A DNA stretch of 52,401 nt from NCBI GenBank assembly GCA_003973265.1, contig QNYZ01000077.1, forward strand, positions 1 through 52,401, read 5' to 3'. Shown here piece by piece: positions 1 to 7,711 of the stretch (position 1 is its first letter; every line of letters starts with the position of its first letter). Both the position numbers and the translations under genes were made by a program. The notes beneath the pieces are model-generated. The model ran no database searches. It saw only the letters and a program-made list of their open reading frames with translations, and was not told the origin of the DNA. Source of the stretch: Deltaproteobacteria bacterium. Lineage in GTDB: Bacteria; Desulfobacterota; Desulfobacteria; Desulfobacterales; QNYZ01.

Positions 1-2
1 GA

Positions 3-56
3 ACAAGACGGCTTCTTGATTTTCTTCAGGAAAATATTTGCCGGAGGCTGGAATAA
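3..56 (+). CDS. C-terminal end of an upstream gene (partial)
   Basis: An open frame enters from the left edge and ends with TAA at 54-56, reading TRRLLDFLQENICRRLE. It stops 2 bp before the ATG of the truncated response regulator, and a GGAGG for that next gene lies inside it. The spacing suggests two genes of one operon. Too short to identify. Confidence 0.4.
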   Translation, partial: TRRLLDFLQENICRRLE

Positions 57-58
57 AC

Positions 59-151
59 ATGACGTTGTGCAGTGATCCTATACTTATCGTAGAAGACGAC
101 CCCAATACATCAACACTGATTGCTACTTATCTGCTCAGGGAAGGCTTCTAG
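59..151 (+). pseudogene. Response regulator receiver domain, truncated after 30 residues
   Basis: The ATG at 59 has a good GGAGG ribosome site at 44-48. The peptide contains PILIVEDDPNTSTLI and then ATYLLREGF, the first beta strand, acidic pocket (EDD) and first helix of a CheY-type receiver. It ends in TAG at 149-151, so the phospho-acceptor aspartate and the rest of the fold are missing. A transposase remnant starts within 20 bp, and no receiver sequence resumes on its far side. I infer that insertion followed by deletion removed the rest of the gene. Other two-component genes follow downstream, so an intact ancestor probably belonged to the same signalling set. Confidence 0.7.
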
Positions 152-169
152 AAATTTAGGTTAGCGAAA

Positions 170-361
170 CTAAAGGGGCGTTCGGCCCGAAATGGTATCG
201 AGAAACATGGCTAAAATGGCCAGACCCGGAGACAGATCCATTTGACTGTCGACGAACCGGTTGATGGTTTCTACCAGGTTGATGCGTTTGGCATATTGCT
301 TGACGATGGGCAAACGCCTCGCATCGGTGAATGTCATCTGCTCGGTGTTGAGCTTTTCCAT
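170..361 (-). pseudogene. N-terminal remnant of an IS1634-type (DUF4277) transposase
   Basis: The 63 residues contain LPIVKQYAKRINLVETINRF followed by SPGLAILAMFLDTISGRTPL. This is recalled as the start of IS1634/IS4-type transposases carrying an N-terminal DUF4277. Intact members continue with YRL-EEFF and several hundred residues including the DDE catalytic core. Here TAG follows TPL directly, so the catalytic part is gone. I could not find convincing terminal inverted repeats; an AAATTTAG-like stretch near 152 and AAATATTTAG near 434 are only weakly similar. It marks the spot where the neighbouring response regulator is broken. Family assignment is by memory of the motif. Confidence 0.55.
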
Positions 362-844
362 GGTGCCTCCATTGGCCTAGAATTGACGCTGGATGCATAG
401 TATCAGTAACTGGTTGAAGTGTCTAAATATTTATAATTATATGTTATATCAATTTATTATGCTGTTCATACGCCTGATTTAACAGAAAATCAAATTGGCC
501 CGGATTCTCTGTTTTGGGCTGCGGAATGTACGGTATAAGGTTATCGCCTCAGCAATGGCCGCGCCGACTATCGGTGATTTTGCTTTGGCCTGCAGGCTCT
601 TTACAGACTTTGACTTGTTCACCGAGATTTACTGGTACATTTGGCATTACCTTGACATAGTGATGGCTTTCTGGCATGCTCGTATGAAATTTGAAGGTGG
701 GTTTGGGCCGGTGGTCGTGATGATCCGGCTGGCGGTATCGATGAAGGACCGGTGAACCCATGCCGGCGGTAGCCGGGCAAGGCGGCTGTCTAGTCTCGTC
801 CGCATTGTCCCGACGCGAACAGTTCCCGCTTTGAGGGTCCAGCC
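362..844. other. Gene-poor stretch between the IS remnant and the first kinase
   Basis: Roughly 480 bp without a convincing gene. Open frames exist on both strands (495-755 plus, 549-761 minus), but they overlap each other, have no ribosome site and show no family motif. The first 120 bp are AT-rich; the rest is closer to the surrounding composition. It probably contains the promoter for the kinase pair and debris of the IS event, but I see no clear promoter boxes. Confidence 0.4.
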
Positions 845-2317
845 ATGCGCTCTGAAAAAGAAGTTGAATATCTGCTAAAGGCTGTCGATGCGTTTCAGAA
901 ACGCTTGATTGTCGTTTCTCCGAAGTTTAAAATCCTAGTGGCCCATTGCAACTTTAATAGTATCAATGATTCAGATCTCCCCGGAAAGCTTTGTTACCAA
1001 ATATTTTACGGCCGTGATACGCCCTGTGAAAACTGCGCGGTGCAGCAGGTTATCGAACACGGGCGGCCGTCACTCAGGCCGCAACCCATGGAGGGAAGCG
1101 ATCTGGAAAAAATGTCCTGTTTCTCTGCCTATCCGATTCTCTCCGGCCAAAAGGTCGAGGCCATCGTCAGCATGGATTTTGACTTGCCCACCAGAGGCGA
1201 AATTGAACAGCAGCTGCAGAACACCAATATTTTGCTGCGCAAGCTGATTCTCAACGCGGTAGACGGTGTCATTGCCGTCGATAAAACCGGTAAGGTTCTA
1301 ATCTTCAACAACACGGCCACCGAACTGTTCGGCTACACCATCGAGGAAGCCCTGAACAGTGTGAACATCCGGGAGATTTACCCCGAAGGTGTCGCCTATG
1401 AAGTGATGCGGAAGCTGCGCAGTGAGGAATACGGAGGGCGCGGCAAGCTGCGCTCCTACCAAGTCGACGTTCTCGACAAGCAGGGCAACCGGATTCCCAT
1501 TGATCTGAATGCGGCCATCGTCTATGACAACGATCAAGAAGTGGCCAGTATCGGGTTTTTCCACGATATGCGGGAAATCCTGGAGATGAAGGCGGAACTG
1601 GAGGACACACGCGTCCAGCTGCTGCAGGCCGAAAAGATGGCTTCCCTGGGCAAGCTCGCTGCCGGTGTCGCTCACCAGCTGAACAATCCGTTGAGCGGCA
1701 TTACGCTCTTTACCAAACTCGTGCTTGAGGATTACGACCTTGAAAGCGGCGCTCGTAAAGATCTGAGCCGCGTGCTGCGGGACGTCAAGCGCTGCAGGGA
1801 TACCGTCAAGGAGCTGCTCGAATTTGCCCGCCAGACCCGGCACCTGATGCAGCCGCACGATATCAACCGGGCCATTTCACGAACCCTTTTCCTGCTGGAA
1901 AACCAATCGCTCTTTCAGAACATCCGCATTGAGAAAGAACTGGATCCCGAACTGCCGGCGGTCAAAAGCGATATCCAGCAGATCAACCATCTGTTCATGA
2001 ACATTATTTTAAACGCCGCCCAGGCCATGGACGGCAAGGGCAGACTGACGCTGAGAACCGGGCTGCTGCCGGGCGGCGATCGGGTACGGATCGAAATCGC
2101 CGATACCGGTCCGGGCATACCTGAAGACATCCTGCCCAAGATATTCGATCCTTTTTTTACGACCAAGGAGGAAGGCGAGGGCACCGGATTGGGGTTGAGC
2201 CTGGTTTACGGAATCGTGAAAGACCATGGCGGACTGATTCGTGCGGAAAGTCAGGCGGGGAAGGGTACCACATTCATTATCGAGCTCCCGCTCAATCCCA
2301 CGGTAAAGGGGGAATAA
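845..2317 (+). CDS. PAS-domain sensor histidine kinase
   Basis: A 490-residue kinase without membrane segments, so probably cytoplasmic. Residues 10-115 form a PAS-like input module with Cys50 and a TPCENC motif (Cys61, Cys64), a cysteine set that could hold a metal or act as a redox switch (inference). A second PAS covers about 130-245. A HisKA dimerisation domain follows with phospho-acceptor His277 in HQLNNPL, where Gln replaces the usual Glu. The ATPase domain shows N390 (N box), DTGPG at 420-424 and GTGLG at 446-450. The next gene, a receiver-PAS-kinase, begins 6 bp downstream, so the two are co-transcribed. Its target may be that receiver or the receivers at 5059 and 13444. The signal sensed is unknown. 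Confidence 0.9.
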   Translation: MRSEKEVEYLLKAVDAFQKRLIVVSPKFKILVAHCNFNSINDSDLPGKLCYQIFYGRDTPCENCAVQQVIEHGRPSLRPQPMEGSDLEKMSCFSAYPILSGQKVEAIVSMDFDLPTRGEIEQQLQNTNILLRKLILNAVDGVIAVDKTGKVLIFNNTATELFGYTIEEALNSVNIREIYPEGVAYEVMRKLRSEEYGGRGKLRSYQVDVLDKQGNRIPIDLNAAIVYDNDQEVASIGFFHDMREILEMKAELEDTRVQLLQAEKMASLGKLAAGVAHQLNNPLSGITLFTKLVLEDYDLESGARKDLSRVLRDVKRCRDTVKELLEFARQTRHLMQPHDINRAISRTLFLLENQSLFQNIRIEKELDPELPAVKSDIQQINHLFMNIILNAAQAMDGKGRLTLRTGLLPGGDRVRIEIADTGPGIPEDILPKIFDPFFTTKEEGEGTGLGLSLVYGIVKDHGGLIRAESQAGKGTTFIIELPLNPTVKGE

Positions 2318-2323
2318 GGGGAC

Positions 2324-3826
2324 GTGGCAGATCAAAACGATGCGATCCGCGTGTTGATCGTGGATGACGAGCTGGACATCCGCGAAGGGTCCGAGCGTAT
2401 CCTCAAGCGCATCGGGTACCCTGTACACACGGCTGCGCGCGGTGAGGAAGCCCTGGCCTACCTGCAGCAGCGTCCGGCAGCCATCGTGCTGCTCGATCTG
2501 AAGATGCCGGGAATAGACGGCATGGAGGTGCTTGCCAGGATTCAGGAAATGGAAAGCATTCCCCTGGTGATCGTGATCACCGGCTATGCCACTGTGGAGA
2601 CGGCCATCAAGGCCATGAAGCAGGGGGCCTATGATTTTATTCCCAAGCCTTTTGAGCCTGAACAGCTGCGCATTGTCGTCAACCGGGCCGCGGAAAAAAT
2701 CCGGCTCACCCGCGAAGCAAAAATGCTCGAGCGCGAGAAAGTAAGAACCCTGTCGGATCTGGATATGGAAAAGAGCCGCATCCGGACGATTATCGAAGCA
2801 CTGCCGGACGGTGTAATAGTGACGAACAATACCGGCAAAGTGGTCCTGATGAATCCGGCTTTCAAGCAGCTTTTCGGCCTGGATGCAGATGTCAAAACCG
2901 GTACGCAGATCGAAGACTATATTCCCGATGAATCCTTTTGCCGGCTGGTGATGGATATTTCGCAGGGAAAGTATATCGACTACGGCGACATCCCGGACCA
3001 CGAGTTTTCACTGGGCAAAGAAAAGTACCTGCGTGCCCGGGGCCAGCCGGTGTTGGGGGGAAAAAAAGAATGCCTGGGGGCCGTGGTGAATTTTGTGGAT
3101 ATCACTGCCATGAAGGTTCTGGATCGTCTGAAGTCTGAATTTGTAGCCAAGGTTTCGCACGAGCTGCGTTCCCCGCTGGCAACAATCCATGAGCAGATTG
3201 CCCAGGTGCTCAAAGACATGGTCGACTCCTCCATACCGGCGGAGCAGGATATCCTCTCGCGGGCCAAGGAAAAAACCCAGAGCCTGATCTCGATGATCGG
3301 CGACCTTTTGGACCTGTCACATATTGAGGAAGGACTCATCTGCCATGAACCTCAGCCGGTTCAGCTGGGAGAACTCCTGCAGAATATCGTCGATTTCCTG
3401 GGCTCCCGGGCCGTTGCCAAAAAACAGTCGTTGCTTTTGCGGCTGCCTGACGAGCCCCTGCCGCCCATTACCACCGATCCCCTGGCCTTGGAGAGTATTT
3501 TCGGTAACCTGATCACCAATGCCATCAATTACACTCCGGAGGGCGGGAAAATAGAGGTTGCCGCAGAGCTGGCCGGCATCAACATCATTGTAAAAGTCAT
3601 CGACAACGGGTTCGGGATCGCCGACAAGCATATCGACCGGATTTTTGAAAGATTCTACCGTGTTAAGGACGAAAAAACGCGCTACATCACCGGCACGGGA
3701 TTGGGGTTGCCGATCGTCAAGGGACTGGTGGATTCCCTTGGCGGCATGATTCACGTGGACAGTGCGCCGGGCGAGGGGTCGACTTTCAGCGTGCTGTTGC
3801 CGACGACGGCGGGCCGGTCGGAATAA
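2324..3826 (+). CDS. Hybrid receiver-PAS-histidine kinase
   Basis: The GTG start at 2324 is supported by AAGGGGA just upstream; no ATG fits better. A CheY-like receiver occupies residues 8-125 with the acidic pair at D14/D15, phospho-acceptor D58, T86 and K108. A coiled linker leads to a PAS domain (about 150-262), then HisKA with His279 in SHELRSP and a HATPase_c domain with DNGFG and GTGLGLPIV. No transmembrane helix is visible. A receiver ahead of a kinase core suits an intermediate of a phosphorelay in which the upstream kinase at 845 modulates this one. The final output is probably the NtrC-type protein at 13444 or the lone receiver at 5059, which is inference from proximity. Confidence 0.9.
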   Translation: MADQNDAIRVLIVDDELDIREGSERILKRIGYPVHTAARGEEALAYLQQRPAAIVLLDLKMPGIDGMEVLARIQEMESIPLVIVITGYATVETAIKAMKQGAYDFIPKPFEPEQLRIVVNRAAEKIRLTREAKMLEREKVRTLSDLDMEKSRIRTIIEALPDGVIVTNNTGKVVLMNPAFKQLFGLDADVKTGTQIEDYIPDESFCRLVMDISQGKYIDYGDIPDHEFSLGKEKYLRARGQPVLGGKKECLGAVVNFVDITAMKVLDRLKSEFVAKVSHELRSPLATIHEQIAQVLKDMVDSSIPAEQDILSRAKEKTQSLISMIGDLLDLSHIEEGLICHEPQPVQLGELLQNIVDFLGSRAVAKKQSLLLRLPDEPLPPITTDPLALESIFGNLITNAINYTPEGGKIEVAAELAGINIIVKVIDNGFGIADKHIDRIFERFYRVKDEKTRYITGTGLGLPIVKGLVDSLGGMIHVDSAPGEGSTFSVLLPTTAGRSE

Positions 3827-3993
3827 CAGGCGCGGATTACGGCAGATGTCCGTCGAACTTGCGGCCGCGTCAAGCGCAACATGGCTGGCAAGGCACGAAA
3901 GCGCAAGCGTATCGGGAATATTCCGGGCTTTCGCAACACAGCCAGGCGCGATGCATGGACATCTGAAAGGTGAAGTTATTTTTGTGCGAGTCC

Positions 3994-4809
3994 TCAGATC
4001 TCCCTGAGTACGCCGACAAACTCCTCCGGCGACACCTGGATGCCGGTCCACAGCGCGAATGTCCGCCTGGCCTGGGCCGCCAGTACACCAAGGCCGTCCA
4101 TGAAACGGATGTGCTGTGCTTCAGCCATCTCCTGCCAGAAGTTCTTCTGCCGCCCATAGTTCAAATCGAGCACCAGACGGCAGTCCGGCAGCTTCAGCTG
4201 CTGCACCCATGCGGCCATTTTCGGTGATTCGTCCGGACTGGATACCGCTGTCGCGTTGACCAGGATATCCACCGGGAAAGGGGCTGTAGACAGCGTTTCG
4301 AAGGACAGGGCTTCGCTGTGGAAGCGTTTTGCCATTTCAAGAGTTTTCGCCGGACTGCGGCCGCAGACGTAAACCACGTGTGTCCGGAGCCAGTTTAAAA
4401 TGAATACGGCCGCTTTGGCCGCCCCGCCGGTGCCGATCACCAGCGCTGACGTGCCTTCGACGTTGAACCCGACGGTACTCAGGGCGTCCATGATGCCGAT
4501 GGCGTTGGTGTTGTATCCTTTGAGCTGGCCGTCTTTACAGACAATGGTGTTGATGGCCCCGATGATCTCGGCTCCTTCGGACAGTGCATCCAGACAGGAA
4601 ATGCACGTTTCTTTGTAAGGCACGGTGACGTTGGCACCGGCGATATTGAGCACGCGCAGGCTCTGCATGGCCTGGCCGAGATTCTCGGGCGCCACCATGA
4701 AAGGCACGTAGCTGCCCCGGATCCCGAGACGTTTCAGGATGGCTGAGAAAAGGGCGGGTGACTTTGAACGCAACGCCCGCTCGTCACCGAGGATACAGTA
4801 AACTTTCAT
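3994..4809 (-). CDS. AroE-family shikimate dehydrogenase-like protein with altered active site
   Basis: At 271 residues it has the full AroE length and fold markers: SKSPALFSA (15-23) for substrate hydroxyls, NVTVPYK with Lys66, the nucleotide loop GTGGAAKA near 126-133, and C-terminal GLGVLAAQARRTFALWTG. AroE normally reduces 3-dehydroshikimate with NADPH using a Lys/Asp pair (K65/D102 in E. coli). Here the GxNTD motif reads GYNTN, so residue 102 is Asn (codon AAC). The usual NATxxGM loop is NATAVSS. Two active-site motifs therefore deviate, and it may be a paralogue with another role or reduced activity. It is the last minus-strand gene after the metF cluster, 249 bp below the lone receiver. 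I see no clear ribosome site. I withhold the symbol aroE for these reasons. Confidence 0.8.
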   Translation of the reverse strand: MKVYCILGDERALRSKSPALFSAILKRLGIRGSYVPFMVAPENLGQAMQSLRVLNIAGANVTVPYKETCISCLDALSEGAEIIGAINTIVCKDGQLKGYNTNAIGIMDALSTVGFNVEGTSALVIGTGGAAKAAVFILNWLRTHVVYVCGRSPAKTLEMAKRFHSEALSFETLSTAPFPVDILVNATAVSSPDESPKMAAWVQQLKLPDCRLVLDLNYGRQKNFWQEMAEAQHIRFMDGLGVLAAQARRTFALWTGIQVSPEEFVGVLREI

Positions 4810-5058
4810 TTTAAGATAGTAGTTCGTGCTCTATAAAAAAAAACGGTAGAAAGATCCGGCCGTGACGAAGAACATTGCAGAAAAGCCCCATGTCTACATA
4901 CGGCCCGGAAGGGGAGTGTCAGCATCTGCAACGGGGGATTATCCTGCGGGTAATCGGTGTCTCATCGCGGCACATTCAGCGATGTGCTGTCCGGCCCACC
5001 GGGGCAGGAGCGGAATTTCCCCTGGCGCCCTGCCCGGCCGCCGGGCGTTTGATTCCCG
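4810..5058 (-). other. Spacer between receiver gene and AroE-family gene
   Basis: 249 bp without a gene. A short GC hairpin (GCCCGG / CCGGGC around 5033-5047) lies just downstream of the receiver stop but has no T-run, so I do not call it a terminator. No promoter boxes stand out. Confidence 0.3.
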
Positions 5059-5451
5059 CTAGTCCAGGCCGAGCAGCCCCTTGATGCTCTCGGTGATCTC
5101 TTCGGCCGAGGCCGGTTTGGCGATGTAGTCATCGGCTTCCGTGCTCATGCCGTCCGCGTGCGTGTATCGCGTAGAACTCAGATGCGAGGCCACAGCCGTC
5201 AGCAGCAGCACCGGGATGTCGCAGGTTTTGTCGCCGTCCTTGAGTTCTCTGCAGACCTCGTAACCGTCTTTTTCCGGCATCATGACGTCCAGCACGATGG
5301 CGTCCGGTGTGTTGGCCTGGATTTTTTCCAGCCCTTCCACACCGTTATAGGCCACGTCAACTTCAAAGCCTTCCCGTTCCAGGTTCCCCTGGACGATGGC
5401 GGCGAAGTCCGGTTCGTCATCCACGATAAGAATTCTCTTTTTGTCCGTCAT
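5059..5451 (-). CDS. Single-domain response regulator (CheY-like receiver)
   Basis: I place the start at the ATG at 5449-5451 because AAGGAGGAAAG sits directly upstream; the frame is open 7 codons further but lacks a ribosome site there. The 130-residue protein is a receiver only: DDE at 11-13, phospho-acceptor D55 in VLDVMMPEKDGYEV, a Thr in LLLTAV and a Lys in DDYIAKP. Between the Thr and the Lys strands there is a longer-than-usual loop (SHLSSTRYTHADGM). With no output domain it must work by protein-protein contact or as a phosphorelay shuttle. It lies 151 bp downstream of metF in the same direction, between the kinases at 845-3826 and the NtrC-type regulator. Confidence 0.88.
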   Translation of the reverse strand: MTDKKRILIVDDEPDFAAIVQGNLEREGFEVDVAYNGVEGLEKIQANTPDAIVLDVMMPEKDGYEVCRELKDGDKTCDIPVLLLTAVASHLSSTRYTHADGMSTEADDYIAKPASAEEITESIKGLLGLD

Positions 5452-5602
5452 AACTTTCCTCCTTTGCAACACATGGCTGTTTTTTTCTTGATCCGAAGAC
5501 TTCTTCGTGCGCGAAACCGGCGCGACTTGTTAGCTGCGACCGACCAAAGATTATCTTCGCTCTCGAGGCCTGTTCCTGCAACCGGTGCCGCAGGTTTTTG
5601 AC

Positions 5603-6535
5603 CTAAGCCACATCCGGACGCGGATACAGGCCGGCTTCTTTTACGATTTCCGGCACTATCTGCTCCCACTCGATGGCCATGATATGAAAGCCGGCCACAC
5701 CTTCGACTTCCTTGAGGCGCAAGATGTCCTCGATGCACATTTTGACACCTTCTTCGGCCTGCTTTTCCTTGGGCGTGTCGGCCAGGCGTTTGACGACTTC
5801 ATCAGGCACATCCATGCCCGGAACCCGGTTCCGCATGTATTTGGCCATGCCGGCGGATTTCATGGGTGTCATGCCGGCCAGGATGTGGACTTTTTCGTGC
5901 AACCCGCGTTCGCGCGCCCCCTTCATCCACTCCTCGAACTTGTCGAGGTTGTAAATGCACTGGGTCTGAATGAATTCGGCGCCGGCTTTTACTTTTTTTG
6001 CCAGACGCGACACACGGATTTCAAAGGGATCGGCAAAGGGATTGGCCGCTGCCCCTACAAACATCTGCGGCGGGCGTTTGATATCGTCGCCACTCAGGAA
6101 TTTACCTTCGTCGCGCATCAGTCGCACCACTTGAATCAGCTGCATGGAATCGATATCATGCACATTCTGTCCCTGGGGATTGTCGCCGAAGCTCTGGTGG
6201 TCTCCTGACAGGCACAGGATATTACTTATATCAAAAGAAGCGGCGCCTAAGATGTCGCTCTGCAGGGCGATACGGTTGCGGTCGCGTGTTACCATCTGCA
6301 GCACCGGGTCCAGGCCCATCTGTTTCAGGCGAATACAGGCCGCCAGTGAACACATGCGGGTGACCGAAGTCTGATTGTCGGTGATATTGACAGCATCCAC
6401 GTAGTCTTTGATCATGTTGGCCTTGTTGACAATGACTTCCGGGTCGCTGCCGCGCGGCGGACCGCACTCGGATGTTACGGCAAGCTGACCGGTGGCCAGT
6501 ACCTTCTCCAGTCTGCTGGGTGTCTTCACGTTCAT
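5603..6535 (-). CDS. metF: Methylenetetrahydrofolate reductase, MetF
   Basis: A 310-residue MetF-family TIM barrel. N-terminal TSECGPPRGSDPE matches the family's first strand with its catalytic Glu. VDAVNITDNQ and TRDRNRIALQSDILGA are typical of the folate/FMN-binding barrel, and GAEFIQTQCIYNLDKFEEW is the later barrel segment. The enzyme interconverts 5,10-methylene-THF and 5-methyl-THF in the methyl branch of the Wood-Ljungdahl pathway. The start overlaps the metV stop in ATGA (6532-6535), so the two are translationally coupled, as expected for MetFV. With MvhD and the HdrA fusion upstream, electrons probably come through flavin and iron-sulfur proteins rather than directly from NAD(P)H. 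A divergent paralogue is encoded at 12184-13053. Confidence 0.92.
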   Translation of the reverse strand: MNVKTPSRLEKVLATGQLAVTSECGPPRGSDPEVIVNKANMIKDYVDAVNITDNQTSVTRMCSLAACIRLKQMGLDPVLQMVTRDRNRIALQSDILGAASFDISNILCLSGDHQSFGDNPQGQNVHDIDSMQLIQVVRLMRDEGKFLSGDDIKRPPQMFVGAAANPFADPFEIRVSRLAKKVKAGAEFIQTQCIYNLDKFEEWMKGARERGLHEKVHILAGMTPMKSAGMAKYMRNRVPGMDVPDEVVKRLADTPKEKQAEEGVKMCIEDILRLKEVEGVAGFHIMAIEWEQIVPEIVKEAGLYPRPDVA

Positions 6536-7200
6536 AGCTGCACATCCTCCCTGACGACTTTTCGGGGGCCCCCGGCCCGGTCCGTGGACCAGTCTTTGAT
6601 GGGACAGATCTCTTCGTATTCATCCAGTTTGCCCAAGGCCTTGAGCCGATCGATAATCAACTGCCAGGCGCAGTACACTTCCCGGTTGATCTCGCAGCTG
6701 CCTTTGCTGGAACCGCCGCAGGGGCCGTTGAGCAGGCGCTTGGCACAGCGGGACACGGGACAGATGCCGCCGGTACTGGCCAAAATGCAGCTGCCGCAGG
6801 CCTGGCAGCGCTCGGTCCACAGTCCGCGTTTTTCCGTGGCCCCCAGAAAGGTGGTGTTGACACCGGGATAGATCGGCTTGTCGTGGTACTTTTCGGCCAT
6901 GAACTGGACCCCTACCCCGCAGGCCAGCGATACCACGGCATCGTACTGGTCGATACGGTCCCGGATTTCTTCCAGGTACTCGTGATCGCACTGACGCTCC
7001 AGGGTGACTTCATCGATTTTGACGTCGCGACCCTCCTTCATGGCGTACATGCGCAAAGCCGATGCCAGTACACCAACCTCTTTTTTTCCGCCGGCCTCAC
7101 ACACCGTCACACATTCGTTGCAGCCGAGAATCAGGAGATGATGATGATTCCGGATCTGCTCAATAATCTCTTCCACTGGTTTTTTGTCGGCAACAATCAT
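6532..7200 (-). CDS. metV: MetV, iron-sulfur/zinc partner of MetF
   Basis: The 222 residues match MetV, the C-terminal-domain protein of the methylene-THF reductase complex described for acetogens. Visible are LGCNECVTVCEAGG near the N terminus and a cysteine-rich C-terminal half with CQACGSCILASTGGICPVSRC and NGPCGG. These cysteines bind an iron-sulfur cluster and zinc in characterised homologues. MetV passes electrons from the HdrA/MvhD module to the MetF flavin. An AGAGAGGT ribosome site precedes the ATG at 7200. The stop overlaps metF by 4 bp, and mvhD lies 79 bp upstream. Confidence 0.9.
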   Translation of the reverse strand: MIVADKKPVEEIIEQIRNHHHLLILGCNECVTVCEAGGKKEVGVLASALRMYAMKEGRDVKIDEVTLERQCDHEYLEEIRDRIDQYDAVVSLACGVGVQFMAEKYHDKPIYPGVNTTFLGATEKRGLWTERCQACGSCILASTGGICPVSRCAKRLLNGPCGGSSKGSCEINREVYCAWQLIIDRLKALGKLDEYEEICPIKDWSTDRAGGPRKVVREDVQL

Positions 7201-7279
7201 GAAAAGCGACCTCTCTTTCTTTAATTTCCAATAACGCCGGCCCGTCCTCGATTAGAAGCCGGATTTTCCGCATGCGGAT

Positions 7280-7711
7280 TCAGGCGGCCTCTCTCTGCCC
7301 GGCTCTGATAGGGTTTGGCCCCAGCTCTATAATGCGTGTGTGCATTTCAGTAGCGTACTGCGCGAAGAGTGTGCCCTCGCCTGATGAGAGGTTGTACATC
7401 TGGACCCTTTGGCCACCGATGCCGATGGTGTCCAGAATGGCCTGGGCCTGTTCGACGCGCTTGCGCGCCCGCAGGTTGCCACTGTTGAAGTGACAGTCGC
7501 CCTCCATACAACCCACCACGCAAACGCCGTCGGCACCTTTCTCGAAGGCCCTCAGCAAGTGCAGAAGATCCACTTTCCCCGTACAGGGGACGCGCACGAT
7601 ACGAATGTCGGTCGGGTAGTTCAGTCGCATGGTACCTGCCAGGTCCGCAGCGTTGTACCCTCAGTAGTTGCAGGCGAAGCAGATGATAATCGGTTCGAAT
7701 TCGGTTTTCAT
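7280..7711 (-). CDS. mvhD: MvhD-family electron-transfer subunit, selenoprotein (TGA = Sec17)
   Basis: Full length is 143 residues if the in-frame TGA at 7661-7663 is read as selenocysteine. The sequence is then [19 protein letters not shown]17-GYNAADLAG, where the family has Cys in CxxC-W/Y-C-GYxAAD. The start at 7711 overlaps the hdrA stop in ATGA. Starting after the TGA instead would remove the conserved FACNY motif and leave no ribosome site. A hairpin directly after the TGA fits a bacterial SECIS. Further cysteines are in VPCTGKVD and VVGCMEGDCHFNSGN. MvhD carries a [2Fe-2S] cluster and links hydrogenase, formate or NADH modules to HdrA. Here it should link an electron donor to the HdrA fusion and MetFV. 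Confidence 0.87.
7631..7663 (-). promoter_or_regulatory. SECIS-like hairpin for mvhD with its Sec TGA
   Basis: On the minus strand the TGA (7663-7661) is followed one base later by GGTAC (7659-7655), an AACG bulge, CTGC (7650-7647), a loop GGACCTG (7646-7640), then GCAG (7639-7636) and GTACC (7635-7631). The two stems pair perfectly. The loop begins with GG, matching the rule that bacterial SECIS loops have a G in the first two positions. The spacing from TGA to loop (14 nt) is at the short end of what is usual. Confidence 0.65.

Noticed and set aside
495..761. Small overlapping open frames on both strands before the first kinase
   Set aside because: No ribosome site, no recognisable family, and they are mutually exclusive shadows.
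5577..5600. Hairpin CCTGC / GCAGG followed by TTTTT between metF and the lone receiver
   Set aside because: The T-run is on the plus-strand side, opposite to the direction of the genes; the stem is only 5 bp with a 10-base loop.
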